Shown: positions 9,401-18,582, counted from the stretch's first letter. The stretch: DNA of 64,000 nt from Omphiscola glabra (GCA_964017045.1 OZ024794.1:1195501-1259500), one strand, 5' to 3'. Notes: generated by a model not told the origin, from the sequence alone. Numbers and translations: made by a program.

Positions 9401-11338
9401 GGTGATGTTGACTGGGATGTTGGAGCTTATTTCTGTAGATAGCACTCAAATTAAAAATAGTTTTTACTGGTCAACTACAGTTCTGATATGATAATCAGCT
9501 TACCTTCTATACCTGTATCTCAAAGATCACTTAATCTACACCTGTCTTTAAAAATCCCTGAGAAGAGTTTAATCATAAACAGCCATTTACTGGCCTTTGA
9601 AGTTGGCTGCACATTTGTACATGTGAATTTACTTAAGTTTAATACCTTATACCAAAACCAAGTCTGTGATATTCTGAATAATGTATGATACCAGTATGTG
9701 AATGATTAGGAAACACAATTTTATTATCTTTAGGTGCAATGTTCTGTAGGAAATTTCAAGTCATTTTAAATGACTCATAAAATTGAAACTTAAATCTCAG
9801 TCTGGTTACGTAAGCTACTTGAACAATTTTAATGTCCAACAAATTGTTTAAGAAGGATAGGACATTAAGAATACTCAGCAGCAGCAGCTTAGTGAATATG
9901 AGTTAACATACCATACTGTGCTGAGGATAGGCACTGTGCTGAGGATAGGCACTGTGCTGAGGATAGGCACTGTGCTGAGGATAGGCACTGTGCTGAGGAT
10001 AGGCACTGTGCTGAGGATAGGCACTGTGCTGAGGATAGGCACTGTGCTGAGGATAGGCACTGTGCTGAGGATAGGCACTGTGCTGAGGATAGGCACTGTG
10101 CTGAGGATAGGCCACACGTTTCCCCCTTATAAAAGTCTTTTAACTATGAGCGGAGCCAACAATCACGATGTTGCAAAAAATGTTGGACATTATTTTCTGA
10201 AATAAAATAGCACCAAACGTTATGTGTGCAGCGTGTACTCAGGAGCATTATGGTACATTGACTATATGTTTATTGGCAAAGTAATTATATATAACACAAT
10301 GAACGTAATGCACTGGTGGGTATGATTGGAATCTTTATATACCACTAAAAACAGACCTCTGGAAAAGTTGTTTTTGGTGCTGCTGTATATTTTTTGTCAA
10401 GGTTCTGGGAAGAGATCAGCTAATAACAATGTTGTTGCACATACCAGATTTAACAAGCAACAATGAAAGAGCTTTGACACTGGAAGATAAACCTAGAATT
10501 CTGATAATTTAAAAATCATTTTTTCCATAAAGGTGCCATTCATATATTACACATGCAAATAAAGTCAGTTTTCCCCTCCCCCACACATTATTTATAAGCA
10601 ATAATATTGCATCACACATACAGAGTTATATCACATGTACACATGGGACATATCATGCCTAGAAACATAAAAAGGCTAAAGGTGGACTTATAGTTGACAC
10701 TCGGTTAAATATTACTTCGGTGATATCTAGCCAGTTCATTTGTGAAAACAATATGATGCTAATTACACAACGTTGCAGTGAATTTTTTTATTATAGCTTT
10801 CAAAATTATTTAGAAATCATGGATTTGACAGATGTTTAGCTCATGGTGAATAAGATGTATTGTATGTTTAGGGGATAGTTGGTTATATAAGGGATACAAA
10901 ATAGTATTTTTAGGTGATAGTTGGTTATATAAGGGATATAATATGAAAACGATGTTTATCATGGACTGACAGAATTTCAGAAGAATTATTGCTGAATGTG
11001 TGCATAAATTTATATAACAGTACTTATTCTGCCTAGGGACCCTCCTCTCCCCCCCCTTTTCATATGCACCAGCCGGCAAATTTTTGTAATCAATAACTTC
11101 CCTCCGCTCTCAAAGTGTACGTAATATATGGATTGCCCCAAACCTCTTGTGCCAAGGTGTTCACCTCATTACAAAGCAAATAAAAATATTGCGTTGGATA
11201 ATGAACCACAATATTTTGATTTCAGCCCCAGCCGCCATGAAGGAAACTGTTCTGGTTTGCTGTTCGTGTCACGCCCTACTTGTGAGTCAAGGAGATGTGA
11301 CACCATCTGAGGGGGCAAACAAGCCTGGTCCAGGTTAG
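389..11338 (+). CDS. ZFYVE27: Protrudin (ZFYVE27) orthologue, C-terminal 248 residues in eight exons
   Basis: Protrudin is an ER membrane protein that shapes ER tubules and, with kinesin and Rab11, promotes membrane traffic into cell protrusions. Spliced exons 389-484, 1981-2093, 2811-2902, 3120-3200, 4166-4286, 7303-7352, 8670-8751 and 11226-11338 keep one frame through every junction (747 nt, 248 codons plus TAG). Residues 1-70 are a hydrophobic region aligning with the human reticulon-like hairpin (WDAVLPSA against human WENPVVSS). Residues 75-150 are a hydrophilic, acidic linker. Residues about 168-228 are the FYVE finger: ESCLGCKVSF, ILKKR, YCRHCGYSFCNRCC, VPRSVFGAT, ETVLVCCSCHALL, matching human protrudin closely, including loss of the usual RHHCR basic motif. 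The N-terminal half and start codon lie upstream of the window. No canonical FFAT motif is visible in the linker. The identity was recognised by eye; all splice sites are GT..AG. Confidence is high for the FYVE exons and slightly lower for exons 3 and 4. Confidence 0.93.
1278..1870 (+). mobile_element. MITE-like element copy A, right end degraded
   Basis: It begins gggtcatccatatattac. Its internal sequence (aggtggactta, agttcattagtgaaaat, cattgcagtga, gagcataaat) is shared in the same order with 10532-11139. The terminal motif is of the type seen in ISL2EU/Harbinger-like DNA transposons, recognised from memory. No right terminal repeat was found, so the right end is approximate. Confidence 0.55.
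1337..1461. repeat. 30-bp minisatellite, about 4 copies, inside MITE copy A
   Basis: The unit contains tttctaggcctacgtgtttg followed by taccttccac. The array has expanded within the mobile element. The open frame through it is periodic and not a gene. Confidence 0.85.
1981..2093 (+). CDS. ZFYVE27: ZFYVE27 exon: hydrophobic hairpin segment
   Basis: The acceptor tgtttcag ends at 1980 and the donor is gtaagt at 2094. The product reads YHTEVCVFLLSVVMCPARW and then NYFLLINWFFLCHPHFIK. These are two hydrophobic stretches around a short polar turn, as expected for the reticulon-like hairpin that sits in the ER membrane. It ends one base into a codon, which the next exon completes. Confidence 0.9.
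2480..2665. repeat. 62-bp minisatellite, 3 copies
   Basis: The unit begins gagatgctttccttttgttg and ends atagatggatagata. Copies are nearly identical. It lies in the ZFYVE27 intron 2094-2810. Confidence 0.93.
2811..2902 (+). CDS. ZFYVE27: ZFYVE27 exon: cytosolic segment after the hairpin
   Basis: The acceptor is ttcttttag (ends 2810) and the donor is gtaatc at 2903. The split codon A|GA gives Arg, then GYTYLKDKWSLSKLTSSERN and a short hydrophilic tail. The frame is compatible on both sides. Sequence conservation here is low in the family, so support comes mainly from phase, splice signals and position. Confidence 0.75.
3120..3200 (+). CDS. ZFYVE27: ZFYVE27 exon: acidic linker
   Basis: A phase-0 exon of 27 codons between tcttacag and gtaagc. 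It is strongly acidic (KEQNSEESGEKDKDNCDEDL, then SADDSSD). The human protein has an acidic linker with its FFAT motif at this place, but no aromatic-containing FFAT core is visible here. Confidence 0.78.
3580..3855. mobile_element. MITE with ~60-bp terminal inverted repeats
   Basis: The left arm 3580-3643 contains catatgaagggccgagtaga followed by aaaagtacttaagt. The right arm 3793-3855 is its near-perfect reverse complement, including a flanking caatacaatacaa segment. About 150 bp of unrelated sequence lies between. It sits in the ZFYVE27 intron 3201-4165. No transposase is present. The class is unknown; target duplications could not be fixed because tatgtaacaatacaatacaa is itself duplicated at the right edge (3830-3880). 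Confidence 0.75.
4166..4286 (+). CDS. ZFYVE27: ZFYVE27 exon: linker and basic helix before FYVE
   Basis: The acceptor is ttttgtag (ends 4165) and the donor is gtaagt at 4287. It encodes PDLTDQVGDASMIHLDPSP and then a basic helix MVARLMEIKKRRKQIAS. That helix aligns with the human segment SKVSRLTERLRKRY that precedes the finger. It ends one base into a Glu codon. Confidence 0.9.
4458..4613. repeat. 28-bp repeat passing into a 12-bp repeat
   Basis: About three copies of tctaaaacaagcacagtaat plus attgacag, then eight copies of its sub-unit cagtaatattga. The 12-bp part appears to have grown from the end of the 28-bp unit. Intron 4287-7302. Confidence 0.92.
4668..4937. repeat. 44-bp minisatellite, 6 copies
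   Basis: The unit begins attttaaaatatatttgtct, continues with atttggccaatc and ends caaatttcagatc. Copies are almost identical. Confidence 0.95.
4938..6451 (+). other. Intron sequence with degenerate short repeats
   Basis: AT-rich intron of ZFYVE27. Positions 5845-5990 hold a degraded ~36-bp repeat around acctatttcagtg and taacagcaaac. Positions 5990-6095 hold a degraded ~32-bp repeat around gtgagaggacatgg. No coding signal was seen. Confidence 0.6.
6452..6563. repeat. 44-bp repeat, 2.5 copies
   Basis: The unit begins ctgacatttaagctggacta and continues tcacattcactacac. Copies start at 6452, 6496 and 6540. Confidence 0.9.
6671..6843. repeat. 34-bp minisatellite, about 5 copies
   Basis: The unit begins ccattagggttgtatcaggg and ends ttgagcagaatgaa. 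One copy carries an extra 14-bp gggttgtatca segment. Confidence 0.9.
6934..7131. repeat. 49-bp minisatellite, 4 copies
   Basis: The unit contains tcacttggcacaatgatgca and ttagaatttgtagtagaaat. Unit starts are exactly 49 bp apart (6941, 6990, 7039, 7088). It ends about 170 bp before the exon at 7303. Confidence 0.94.
7303..7352 (+). CDS. ZFYVE27: ZFYVE27 exon: first FYVE zinc knuckle
   Basis: A 50-nt exon between attacag and gtaagt. It encodes (E)SCLGCKVSFASILKKR, containing the first CxxC pair and the basic KKR of the protrudin-type FYVE finger. Both phases match the neighbouring exons. It is too short for simple ORF calling and was found from the expected protein. Confidence 0.93.
7353..8669 (+). 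other. ZFYVE27 intron, AT-rich, no feature recognised
   Basis: AT-rich sequence with homopolymer A and T runs. No tandem array, mobile-element end or coding exon was recognised. Confidence 0.6.
8670..8751 (+). CDS. ZFYVE27: ZFYVE27 exon: FYVE core
   Basis: The acceptor is tctctctag (ends 8669) and the donor is gtaagt at 8752. It encodes LYCRHCGYSFCNRCCYQKV followed by PRSVFGAT, with two CxxC pairs. Human protrudin reads SCSNCGNSFCSRCC then VPKSSMGAT at the same place. Confidence 0.95.
8938..9050. repeat. 40-bp repeat, about 3 copies
   Basis: The unit begins tctatgtctttttactaata and continues tttgattaattaaaa. Starts are at 8941, 8981 and 9021. It directly precedes the next array. Confidence 0.88.
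9068..9331. repeat. 33-bp minisatellite, 8 copies
   Basis: The unit contains tcattgactggcacttatgg followed by gcttatatcg. Because 33 is a multiple of three and the unit has no stop in one frame, a repeating peptide frame appears; it is not evidence of a gene. Copy 1-3 and copy 4-8 differ at the same site (ttact or tgact). Confidence 0.95.
9332..9914 (+). other. ZFYVE27 intron, no feature recognised
   Basis: Unique AT-rich sequence between two minisatellites in the intron 8752-11225. A short open frame at 9488-9688 has no recognisable content. Confidence 0.5.
9915..10112. repeat. 18-bp minisatellite, 11 identical copies
   Basis: Unit actgtgctgaggataggc. All eleven copies are identical over 198 bp, which points to very recent expansion or homogenisation. 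Open frames on both strands here are purely periodic. Confidence 0.97.
10532..11139 (+). mobile_element. MITE-like element copy B, both ends visible
   Basis: The left end ggtgccattcatatattac and the right end gtaatatatggattgcccc form an imperfect terminal inverted repeat. The interior matches copy A (1278-1870) in the same orientation. It contains a ~50-bp internal duplication (around 10868-10945, ggatagttggttatataagg). It ends 86 bp before the terminal ZFYVE27 coding exon. Confidence 0.7.
11226..11338 (+). CDS. ZFYVE27: ZFYVE27 terminal coding exon
   Basis: The acceptor gatttcag ends at 11225. The split codon T|CC gives Ser, then PAAMKETVLVCCSCHALLVS supplies the last CxxC pair. The reading ends GANKPGPG with TAG at 11336-11338, about 20 residues beyond the human C-terminus. 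A donor-like gttaga at 11334 could extend the protein, but the in-frame stop and the family's usual end make termination here more likely. No polyadenylation site was assigned. Confidence 0.9.
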
Positions 11339-12168
11339 ATGTGATGTCCACAGCAGCGATGCACAACATTATGCAGTGTACATACATTGAGTGCTGAAGT
11401 ATATCACTCAGCATTGCTTGTTTGATATTGTACTTTCATAAGGTTCATATTAATCAAATTTATTCAATCCTATTTTATTTTTACACATTTTAATAATTTT
11501 AATTTTTTTTATTTTCAATTGCCACTTAGAATGATACAAGTTTTCAAAATGTTAAACTATTTTAAATATTTATGAATACTTTCATTACTTTCAAATAATC
11601 AAGCCTTTTACAAGTTTTCTTATTTTTAAGTTGTCATAGGATAAAAATTATTTATTCGTTTTGGATCATTTTATTAAATATTTAATATTCTTCAGGAAAT
11701 GTAAAAACACAATATTCTTAATCCCATTGCATACCATCAACTGCAATTTTTTGGCCTTGAGAATGTATTTTTACTTTATTTTGTAATTCTTTATGAACAG
11801 TTCATATTTGATGAGATCAATCATTTTAAGCTGGATTAAAATCTGCAATGTTGTATTTTTAATCATAGCAAATTGATAAATTTGTTAATATAATTTATAA
11901 TAAGTGTACCGGCAAGATTTAACTTTTATCCATATATTTTAATGGCTGTGAAAATAATGAGAGTGTTTTAATTTACATGTAAAAAATGTGAAACTTTTTA
12001 ATAACAGACTTTGATTTTCAATAATTTATATTTTAAGATATCAGATTTTTTAAATTAAAAAAGTTTTACTTTTGAACTTCAATTAGAAGTTTTGTGGGTT
12101 AGGTTCATCCTTCTAATAGCATAGACTGTCTAACTTAGACTCTAAGGCCGGTATGTTCATCCTGATAG
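11339..12168 (+). other. Downstream of the ZFYVE27 stop, probable 3' UTR and beyond
   Basis: Very AT-rich unique sequence after the TAG. The extent of the 3' UTR cannot be set: several A-rich hexamers exist but no convincing poly(A) signal with downstream element stands out. Confidence 0.5.
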
Positions 12169-12176
12169 CACTAGAC

Positions 12177-12535
12177 CAGGGGTGGGCAAACTACGGCCCA
12201 CGGGCCGCATGCGGCCCGGCAACTGATATTATGTGGCCCTCGAAGGCATTTAGAAATTAAAAAAAATTACTATGTTTTTAAGTTATTTTGTTGAATTTTA
12301 CAGAATTTCATGCACCGTTATGATTTTTAAAACATTTTTGATCAAATTTCTAATTTTCTATTTTTTTTAAACAGTCCTTGACCTTTGTCATGTAATGCTA
12401 AAATGCGAAACTACCGATTTTAATATAGGGAAATGTTTATCGATATTTAAAAATTGGACATAATATACATGCTGCCCCCCAATAGCTTTACCTTTGTCAA
12501 TGTGGCCCTCCGCACAAAAAGTTTGCCCACCCCTG
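12177..12535. mobile_element. hAT miniature transposon with perfect 8-bp target duplication
   Basis: It starts caggggtgggcaaact and ends with the exact reverse complement agtttgcccacccctg, a 16-bp perfect terminal inverted repeat. It is flanked on both sides by cactagac (12169-12176 and 12536-12543). The 8-bp duplication and CAGGGG end are hAT hallmarks. Length is 359 bp with no transposase, so it is non-autonomous. Confidence 0.95.
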
Positions 12536-12543
12536 CACTAGAC

Positions 12544-12865
12544 TGTCTAAAGCCGGCAATGGATAAAATCTTCACAAAAGAGAATTATTTGGGAATTTTG
12601 CACATAAGGCAGCAAACAAATGGACCAATTTTTACATAAGTTTGATTGCTAGCAGCAGCAAAACAATTAAATCCAGTATGCTACTAACAAAAATGTGTAC
12701 AAAATATATTAATCTGAGGAGCAATGGGTTATTAAAATAAATTAATCTGAGGAGCAATGGGTTAACAAAATAAATTTCCAAGAAATATAGAATAACTATC
12801 CCACAGAGTCAAAAAAATTATTTAAAAATTATTATGCAATGTAGTGCCCAGAAATCTCCACAATA
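12544..12865. other. Unique sequence with a 37-bp duplication
   Basis: Contains two copies of a segment around attaatctgaggagcaatgg (about 12706-12775). Nothing else recognised. Confidence 0.6.
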
Positions 12866-13331
12866 CAAATAATATGACACAACAAATAATGTGACACAAC
12901 AAATAATATGACTCAACAAATAATGTGACACAACAAATAATATGACTCAACAAATAATGTGACTCAACAAATAATATGACACAACAAATAATATGACACA
13001 ACAAATAATATGACACAACAAATAATATGACACAACAAATAATATGACACAACAAATAATATGACACAACAAATAATATGACACAACAAATAATATGACA
13101 CAACAAATAATATGACACAACAAATAATATGACACAACAAATAATATGACACAACAAATAATATGACACAACAAATAATATGACACAACAAATAATATGA
13201 CACAACAAATAATGTGACTCAACAAATAATATGACACAACAAATAATATGACACAACAAATAATATGACACAACAAATAATATGACACAACAAATAATGT
13301 GACTCAACAAATAATGTGACACAACAAATAA
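12866..13331. repeat. 17-bp minisatellite, about 27 copies
   Basis: Unit caaataatatgacacaa with a few tgtgactcaa variants clustered at both ends. The central copies are identical. Because 17 is not a multiple of three, three minus-strand frames are cycled by the same unit, giving a 205-codon open frame that is an artefact. Confidence 0.96.
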
Positions 13332-14820
13332 TACTTTGAACAGATGAGTTGTTACTGTTTTATTTCTCCAGTTTGAGTTATGATTGGGATCATTGCTACT
13401 TAAGAAAATGGAACTATGGTTATAATTTATTTTTTTCATTTCTTTTAATGTATGACAAATGTATTTATACTTGAGAGCTACTTAAGGATGTAGAAAATCC
13501 AATACAGATTTGTAACATTTTTTTTTCTTCCATGTATAGTTATTGTTTGGAAAAATCAAATATTTCTTACTCATAATGTACAAGTGTAATGTCATTTTAT
13601 ATGATTTTTTAACATGTACGACTTGCCCCGTATGGCTGTAGTGTTGCTCACTGTTCCATATACAGTCAGTCTCTATAGCCCTAGTCTTATCTAGTCTTAT
13701 TGTGTTGCTGTTGTGTTCGCTAAGTAAATGGTGGACTATTAGAGAAAACATGAGAAACTAATGAGAAACAAACATTTACCGGGAAGAATTGCCCAAAGTG
13801 GGGGTCATCTTTCATGTTTTTTGAAATGTATAATTTTGTCAGCCATATATTTTTTAATTGTGTCAAATTTGATGGATTCATTTAATATTTTTATCATATT
13901 TATTTAAGATATTAAAATGCTTATTTCATTCATTGTAAGGAAATGAATATCCAATAGAACATTTAAAAAGATGTAAAATACTATTTTTTTCAAACATTCA
14001 CAATAGACAGCATCTCGCATTGATAAATTATTGTATGTTTTTTTCAGCCTAGTTGTACTTATTATGTTAAATTACTACCACATATTTTCTGCTTTATCTA
14101 ACTGTATATTTGTAAATGGAATTATGTATGCAAGTGCTTTATTTATAATCTTAACTTTATTATAACGGCACTTCAACAGTTTTTTTTGGTAGTTTGAAAA
14201 AGTTGATAAAACATGGATCGCCTGCTGCAGTAATGAGGCTACTATCAATGGTGGAAGTCTGTTTATTGAGTTTTCCTGAAAATTAACATTTTTCTTTTAG
14301 AATTACTGGGATATATATTAAATAAAAAAAAATTATTATTAGTACTGGTATTCAGTTTTAATTTTAATGCTCCTATCCTAATTGAAACACTTGAACCACA
14401 CTAAATGTCTGTCTAAGCATTGCTTTCAACATCAAATTATGGAATTATTTCATTTATGACCAACTCAATTTTTAAATTTGTAAATTTTGTTTTAAAAACT
14501 CCACAGTAAGATGAGAATCACATGGTGAAAAAATGATGTAAATTATTGTGAAATTCTATGTAAATTTTGCATGTTTTATTTTTTAAATTATTATTTAAAC
14601 ACTGCCTTTTCTTTACACATGCTTACTCATGTTCCATCTCTAGAAAAGAGGCAACAGACTGAATGATCTGTTTTATCATCTGACTGGGATTTGCATAAGT
14701 TTACTTTAGCATTGCTCACTCTCACAGGATGCACTCATAATTCAAATAAAAAGTCTGTTTCACCAAAAAAATAAATAAATTCTGTTACAGAAGAGTTCTG
14801 CATTTGATCATTGAGTCATT
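13332..14820. other. AT-rich unique sequence, no feature recognised
   Basis: Long A/T runs, no conserved protein in any frame. The minus-strand frame at 13482-13751 has unremarkable composition and no domain match. Confidence 0.5.
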
Positions 14821-14911
14821 CAGTGGTCACCATGACCTGGAGCTTTAAATGAGTGGTCATCATGACCTGGAGCTTTGAATGAGTGGTCATCATGACCTGG
14901 AGCTTTGAATG
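14821..14911. repeat. 30-bp repeat, 3 copies
   Basis: The unit contains gagtggtcatcatgacctgg followed by agctttgaat. Confidence 0.93.
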
Positions 14912-15936
14912 AGTTCGTTACACTTACTCTTACAGAACAATATGTCACAATTAAAACAGTTCACATAGTAACATGATTAACAACAATCCATGTGTCCTTT
15001 CTGTAAATGTCATAGTAAAAGCAGCTTATGATAGTCCTACTGAAGGTCACACAGATGTACTGTCATCTGCTCAATGTTTTCATCCCAATCCTGTCATGGT
15101 CTAAAGTACACATCATCTAAACAGTCCTGTTGTCACTGTCAAGGTCTACACTCAGTCTACAGTGCAGATGATATAGAAGTCATCCAATACATTTCTGATT
15201 TATGAAAGTGTCACATTTGAAATGTTTTACTACAAGCTCATTTGAGCAAACCTTTGGAGACAGTTACGATGTTACTGTGGAAGCATTACACAACAATTGA
15301 ACAAAGAAGTTACAGTTATTTTCAGCATCATTATTATTTAAAGGACTACGATGAGTCGATTGTTTTGTCACGTGATAAGCGTAAGTACGAGTAAGACTTC
15401 CGGTAGACTGTTGTCTTACTCTTATGTAGGATATAATAATTAGCTTATCAGTGCAACATGAATATTTCTGTATAATATTTCGGTTACAGCATCACAAATT
15501 TATGATATCTCTTTATATGTTGTGTCCCATGTTTCTATCAGTGTCAGGTTATTTAAAGATAATTTAAAAACAAATGCCACATTTTGTTATATTAATTTTT
15601 TGTTTTAACGTCCAATTAACGGAGGGCTGTGCCAGATTTTGAACAAATTTAATAGCTTCTGTAAAAGTTCAGGTTTTACAAATATTTTTTTCTCTTAAAC
15701 GTACCACTGTGCAAACTATACGCCCATGTTGTTTTGGGTGTACACATATTTTTTTCAGATTAGGTTTATTAGAACTTCGATTAACATGTAGGCCTTTGAT
15801 AAAAAAAAATAATAAAAGATAGAAAAATGAACACAAAATTTGGTGTCGTCACAACACAACTGTGCACAAAATCTGATGACGCCATAAGCATGTTCTTAGT
15901 TACTGTTAGTGATCCAGTTTAAATTACGAAGTGGCT
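14912..15936. other. Unique sequence, possible outer extension of the inverted repeat
   Basis: No gene recognised. From about 15850 on, short matches to the reverse complement of 16850-16925 (gtgat near 15910; acaacacaa near 15860) suggest the inverted repeat below once extended further outward. Confidence 0.45.
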
Positions 15937-16848
15937 ATTGGTACCCGGGTACCAAAATTGAGAGGTCGGGATTAAAAAACTATTAAAAATATGATTGTTG
16001 GGTTTGTAAGACCAAATGAAGTATCAAATGAAATATAAATGAATGTACCAACACACATATTCTGGTGAGGGTCTGAGATTACTCTCTTAAGACCCCGGCT
16101 AGTAAATTGGCAATCAACTCCATCTGCTGAGCTGTGCCATACAACATTTTCCTCACATAGGGTTCCCCCTCCGCCCTGGCCTCCCCCGGAAGCTCCAGTG
16201 AGGGACATTCGGTCAAAAGATGCGCCAGCGTTTCCGGGACCAGGTTGCAATGCCGGCAGGTAGGATCCCGATTGTTGTCTAGACGCCAGAAATACGTGCC
16301 TATGGGGCAATGCTCGGTGCGCATTTGCGTCACTAAACTCTTCTGCTTTCGGCCTAACCCCCACCATGGGTCTTGTCTGCTAGGAGTTTGCATGTTCGAA
16401 TAGACGCCTCTAGCGGTCGTATTGTCCGCCCACTGCCTGTACCACTTTTTCCTAAAATGGTCCGCCAGCCAGTTCTTTATTCCCAATCCAGTCATTGGTA
16501 TTTCTGGCTGAGGCTGGGCGGCCCCGGTTTTCGCAAGAGTGTCCGCTTTCTCGTTGCCACTGATGTTGACGTGGCCAGGTATCCATTGCAAATATGACAT
16601 CCGAATAGCATTAGTCTAAATGGACCAAGACACGCAGTGCCGCCATTCGCACCCGGGTACCATTAGACTCAATGCTATTCGGATGTCATTTGTGGTAGTT
16701 TATTTTAGTAAAACTGAAGAATTAAGATAACAAACGTACAGTACATTCAATTATCTTTCATTTGATACCTCATTTTGTCTTACAAACTTAACAATAATAT
16801 TTTAAATCGTTTTTTAATCCCAACCTCTCAATTCTGGTACCCATAGGT
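15937..16848. mobile_element. Long inverted-repeat structure (~112-bp outer arms) around a LINE fragment
   Basis: Positions 15937-16048 and 16741-16848 are imperfect reverse complements: the left arm has gagaggtcgggattaaaaaa and the right arm ttttttaatcccaacctctc. A second inner pair, 16594-16619 and 16663-16689, flanks a 43-bp spacer. The left half carries LINE coding sequence on the minus strand; the right half carries only the matching ends. It could be an inverted duplication of a LINE 3' end with a deletion in one arm, or a foldback-type element. Confidence 0.75.
16079..16619 (-). pseudogene. Non-LTR retrotransposon ORF2 C-terminal fragment (RNase H and CCHC)
   Basis: The minus-strand frame encodes LQWIPGHVNISGNEKADTLA, the C-terminal half of an RNase H domain, then about 90 residues further CRHC with a following ETLAHLLTECP. 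That arrangement is typical of the ORF2 end in Jockey/I/R1-type LINEs. The reverse transcriptase and most of RNase H are absent. It stops at 16079 and is followed by the left inverted arm, probably the LINE 3' UTR. A 5'-truncated, non-functional copy. Confidence 0.88.
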
Positions 16849-17199
16849 GCATCTTTTAAATTAACATCACCAATCTAGCGAAATGTTGCAAGGCAAGGGT
16901 TTGTGTTGTCAACAAATATATTTTTTTTTGGTTTGTATCACTTGCTTTTGTGCTGGAAAAAAGTCACAGGATTTTGTGATGAATTTTTTCTTTAGCATTA
17001 AATTAGCATAGTGACAACAAGGTGTGCTCCGTGTAAATGGTTAGACACGTGACCACCTTGTAGACATGCCATTAGTGTTTTGTTTTTTTCCTCTTTAAAA
17101 TACACTGAATAAAGGATTACTGCAAAGCACTGGAACATTTTCTTTATAAAAGAGTGTTATGTTTTTGATTTAAAATGATTTTAATTGAGACAGAGAATG
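16849..17199. other. Unique sequence, no feature recognised
   Basis: AT-rich; it may include the decayed outer part of the right inverted arm up to about 16925. Confidence 0.45.
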
Positions 17200-17565
17200 A
17201 CACGTCATGTCCAAGTCTGTTAGACGTCATGTCCGAGTCTGTTAGACGCCCTGTTCGAGTCTGTTAGACGTCATGTCCGAGTCTGTTAGACGTCATGTCC
17301 GAGTCTGTTAGACGTCATGTCCGAGTCTGTTAGACGTCATGTCCGAGTCTGTTAGACGTCATGTCCGAGTCTGTTAGACGTCATGTCCAAGTCTGTTAGA
17401 CGTCATGTCCAAGTCTGTTAGACGTCATGCACAAGCCTATTAGACGTCCTGTCCGAGTCTGTTAGACGTCATGTCCGAGTCTGTTAGACGTCATGTCCGA
17501 GTCTGTTAGACGTCATGTCCAAGTCTGTTAGACGTCATGTCCGAGTTTGTTAGACGTCATGTCCA
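17200..17565. repeat. 22-bp minisatellite, about 16 copies, with a GACGTCA motif
   Basis: The unit is gacgtcatgtccgagtctgt plus ta. Nearly every copy has gacgtcat, one base from a cAMP-response element (TGACGTCA). A few copies carry ccaag or cctgt variants. Confidence 0.95.
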
Positions 17566-17689
17566 GTGCCACAATAATAAGACTTATTCCATTTCAAAAA
17601 GATTATATTTAGTTTCCACAAGACTTCTGTTGTCTTCTCTATTACCTAACATCTCTGTTCATCTTTCTATTGGTACCATATACACCCAA

Positions 17690-18582
17690 ACATGGCCTAG
17701 TTTACGCCCCTTAAACTTAAACCCCACTAATGGCCTAGTTTACTACATCGAGCCCCACACGTGGCCTAGTTTACTACATCAAACCCCACACATGACCTAG
17801 TTTACATCAAACCCCCACAAATGGCCTAGATTACTACATCAAACCCCACACATGGCCTAGTTTAATACATCGAACCCCACACATGGCCTAGTTTACCACA
17901 TCAAACCCCACACATGGCCTAGTTTGCCACATCAAACCCCACACATGACCTAGTTTACCACATCAAACCCCACACATGGCCTAGTTTACCACATCAAACC
18001 CCACACATGGCCTAGTTTACCACATCAAACCCCACACATGGTCTAGTTTACCACATCAAACCCCACACATGGTCTAGTTTACTACATCAAACCCCACACA
18101 TGGCCTAGTTTACCACATCAAACCCCACACATGGCCTAGTTTACCACATCAAACCCCACACATGACCTAGTTTACCACATCAAACCCCACACATGACCTA
18201 GTTTACCACATCAAACCCCACATATGACCTAGTTTACCACATCAAACCCCACACATGACCTAGTTTAACACATCAAACCCCACACATGACCTAGTTTACC
18301 ACATCAAACCCCACACATGGCCTAGTTTACCACATCAAACCCCACACATGGCCTAGTTTACCACATCAAACCCCACACATGACCTAGTTTACCACATCAA
18401 ACCCACACATGACCTAGTTTACCACATCAAACCCCACACATGACCTAGTTTAACACATCAAACCCCACACATGACCTAGTTTACCACATCAAACCCCACA
18501 CATGGCCTAGTTTACCACATCAAACCCCACACATGGCCTAGTTTACCACATCAAACCCCACACATGACCTAGTTTACCACGT
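17690..18582. repeat. 31-bp minisatellite, about 28 copies
   Basis: The unit contains catggcctagtttaccacat followed by caaaccccaca. Copies at the left end are degraded; the remainder vary mainly between atggcc, atgacc and atggtc, and blocks of these variants recur, which implies duplication of several units at once. Confidence 0.95.

Noticed and set aside
11334..11340. Donor-like gttaga at the end of the last ZFYVE27 exon
   Set aside because: An in-frame TAG overlaps it and the family ends here; weaker than the other donors (gtaagt).
12822..13439. 205-codon minus-strand hydrophobic repeat protein
   Set aside because: Periodic translation of the 17-bp array; looks membrane-like only by composition.
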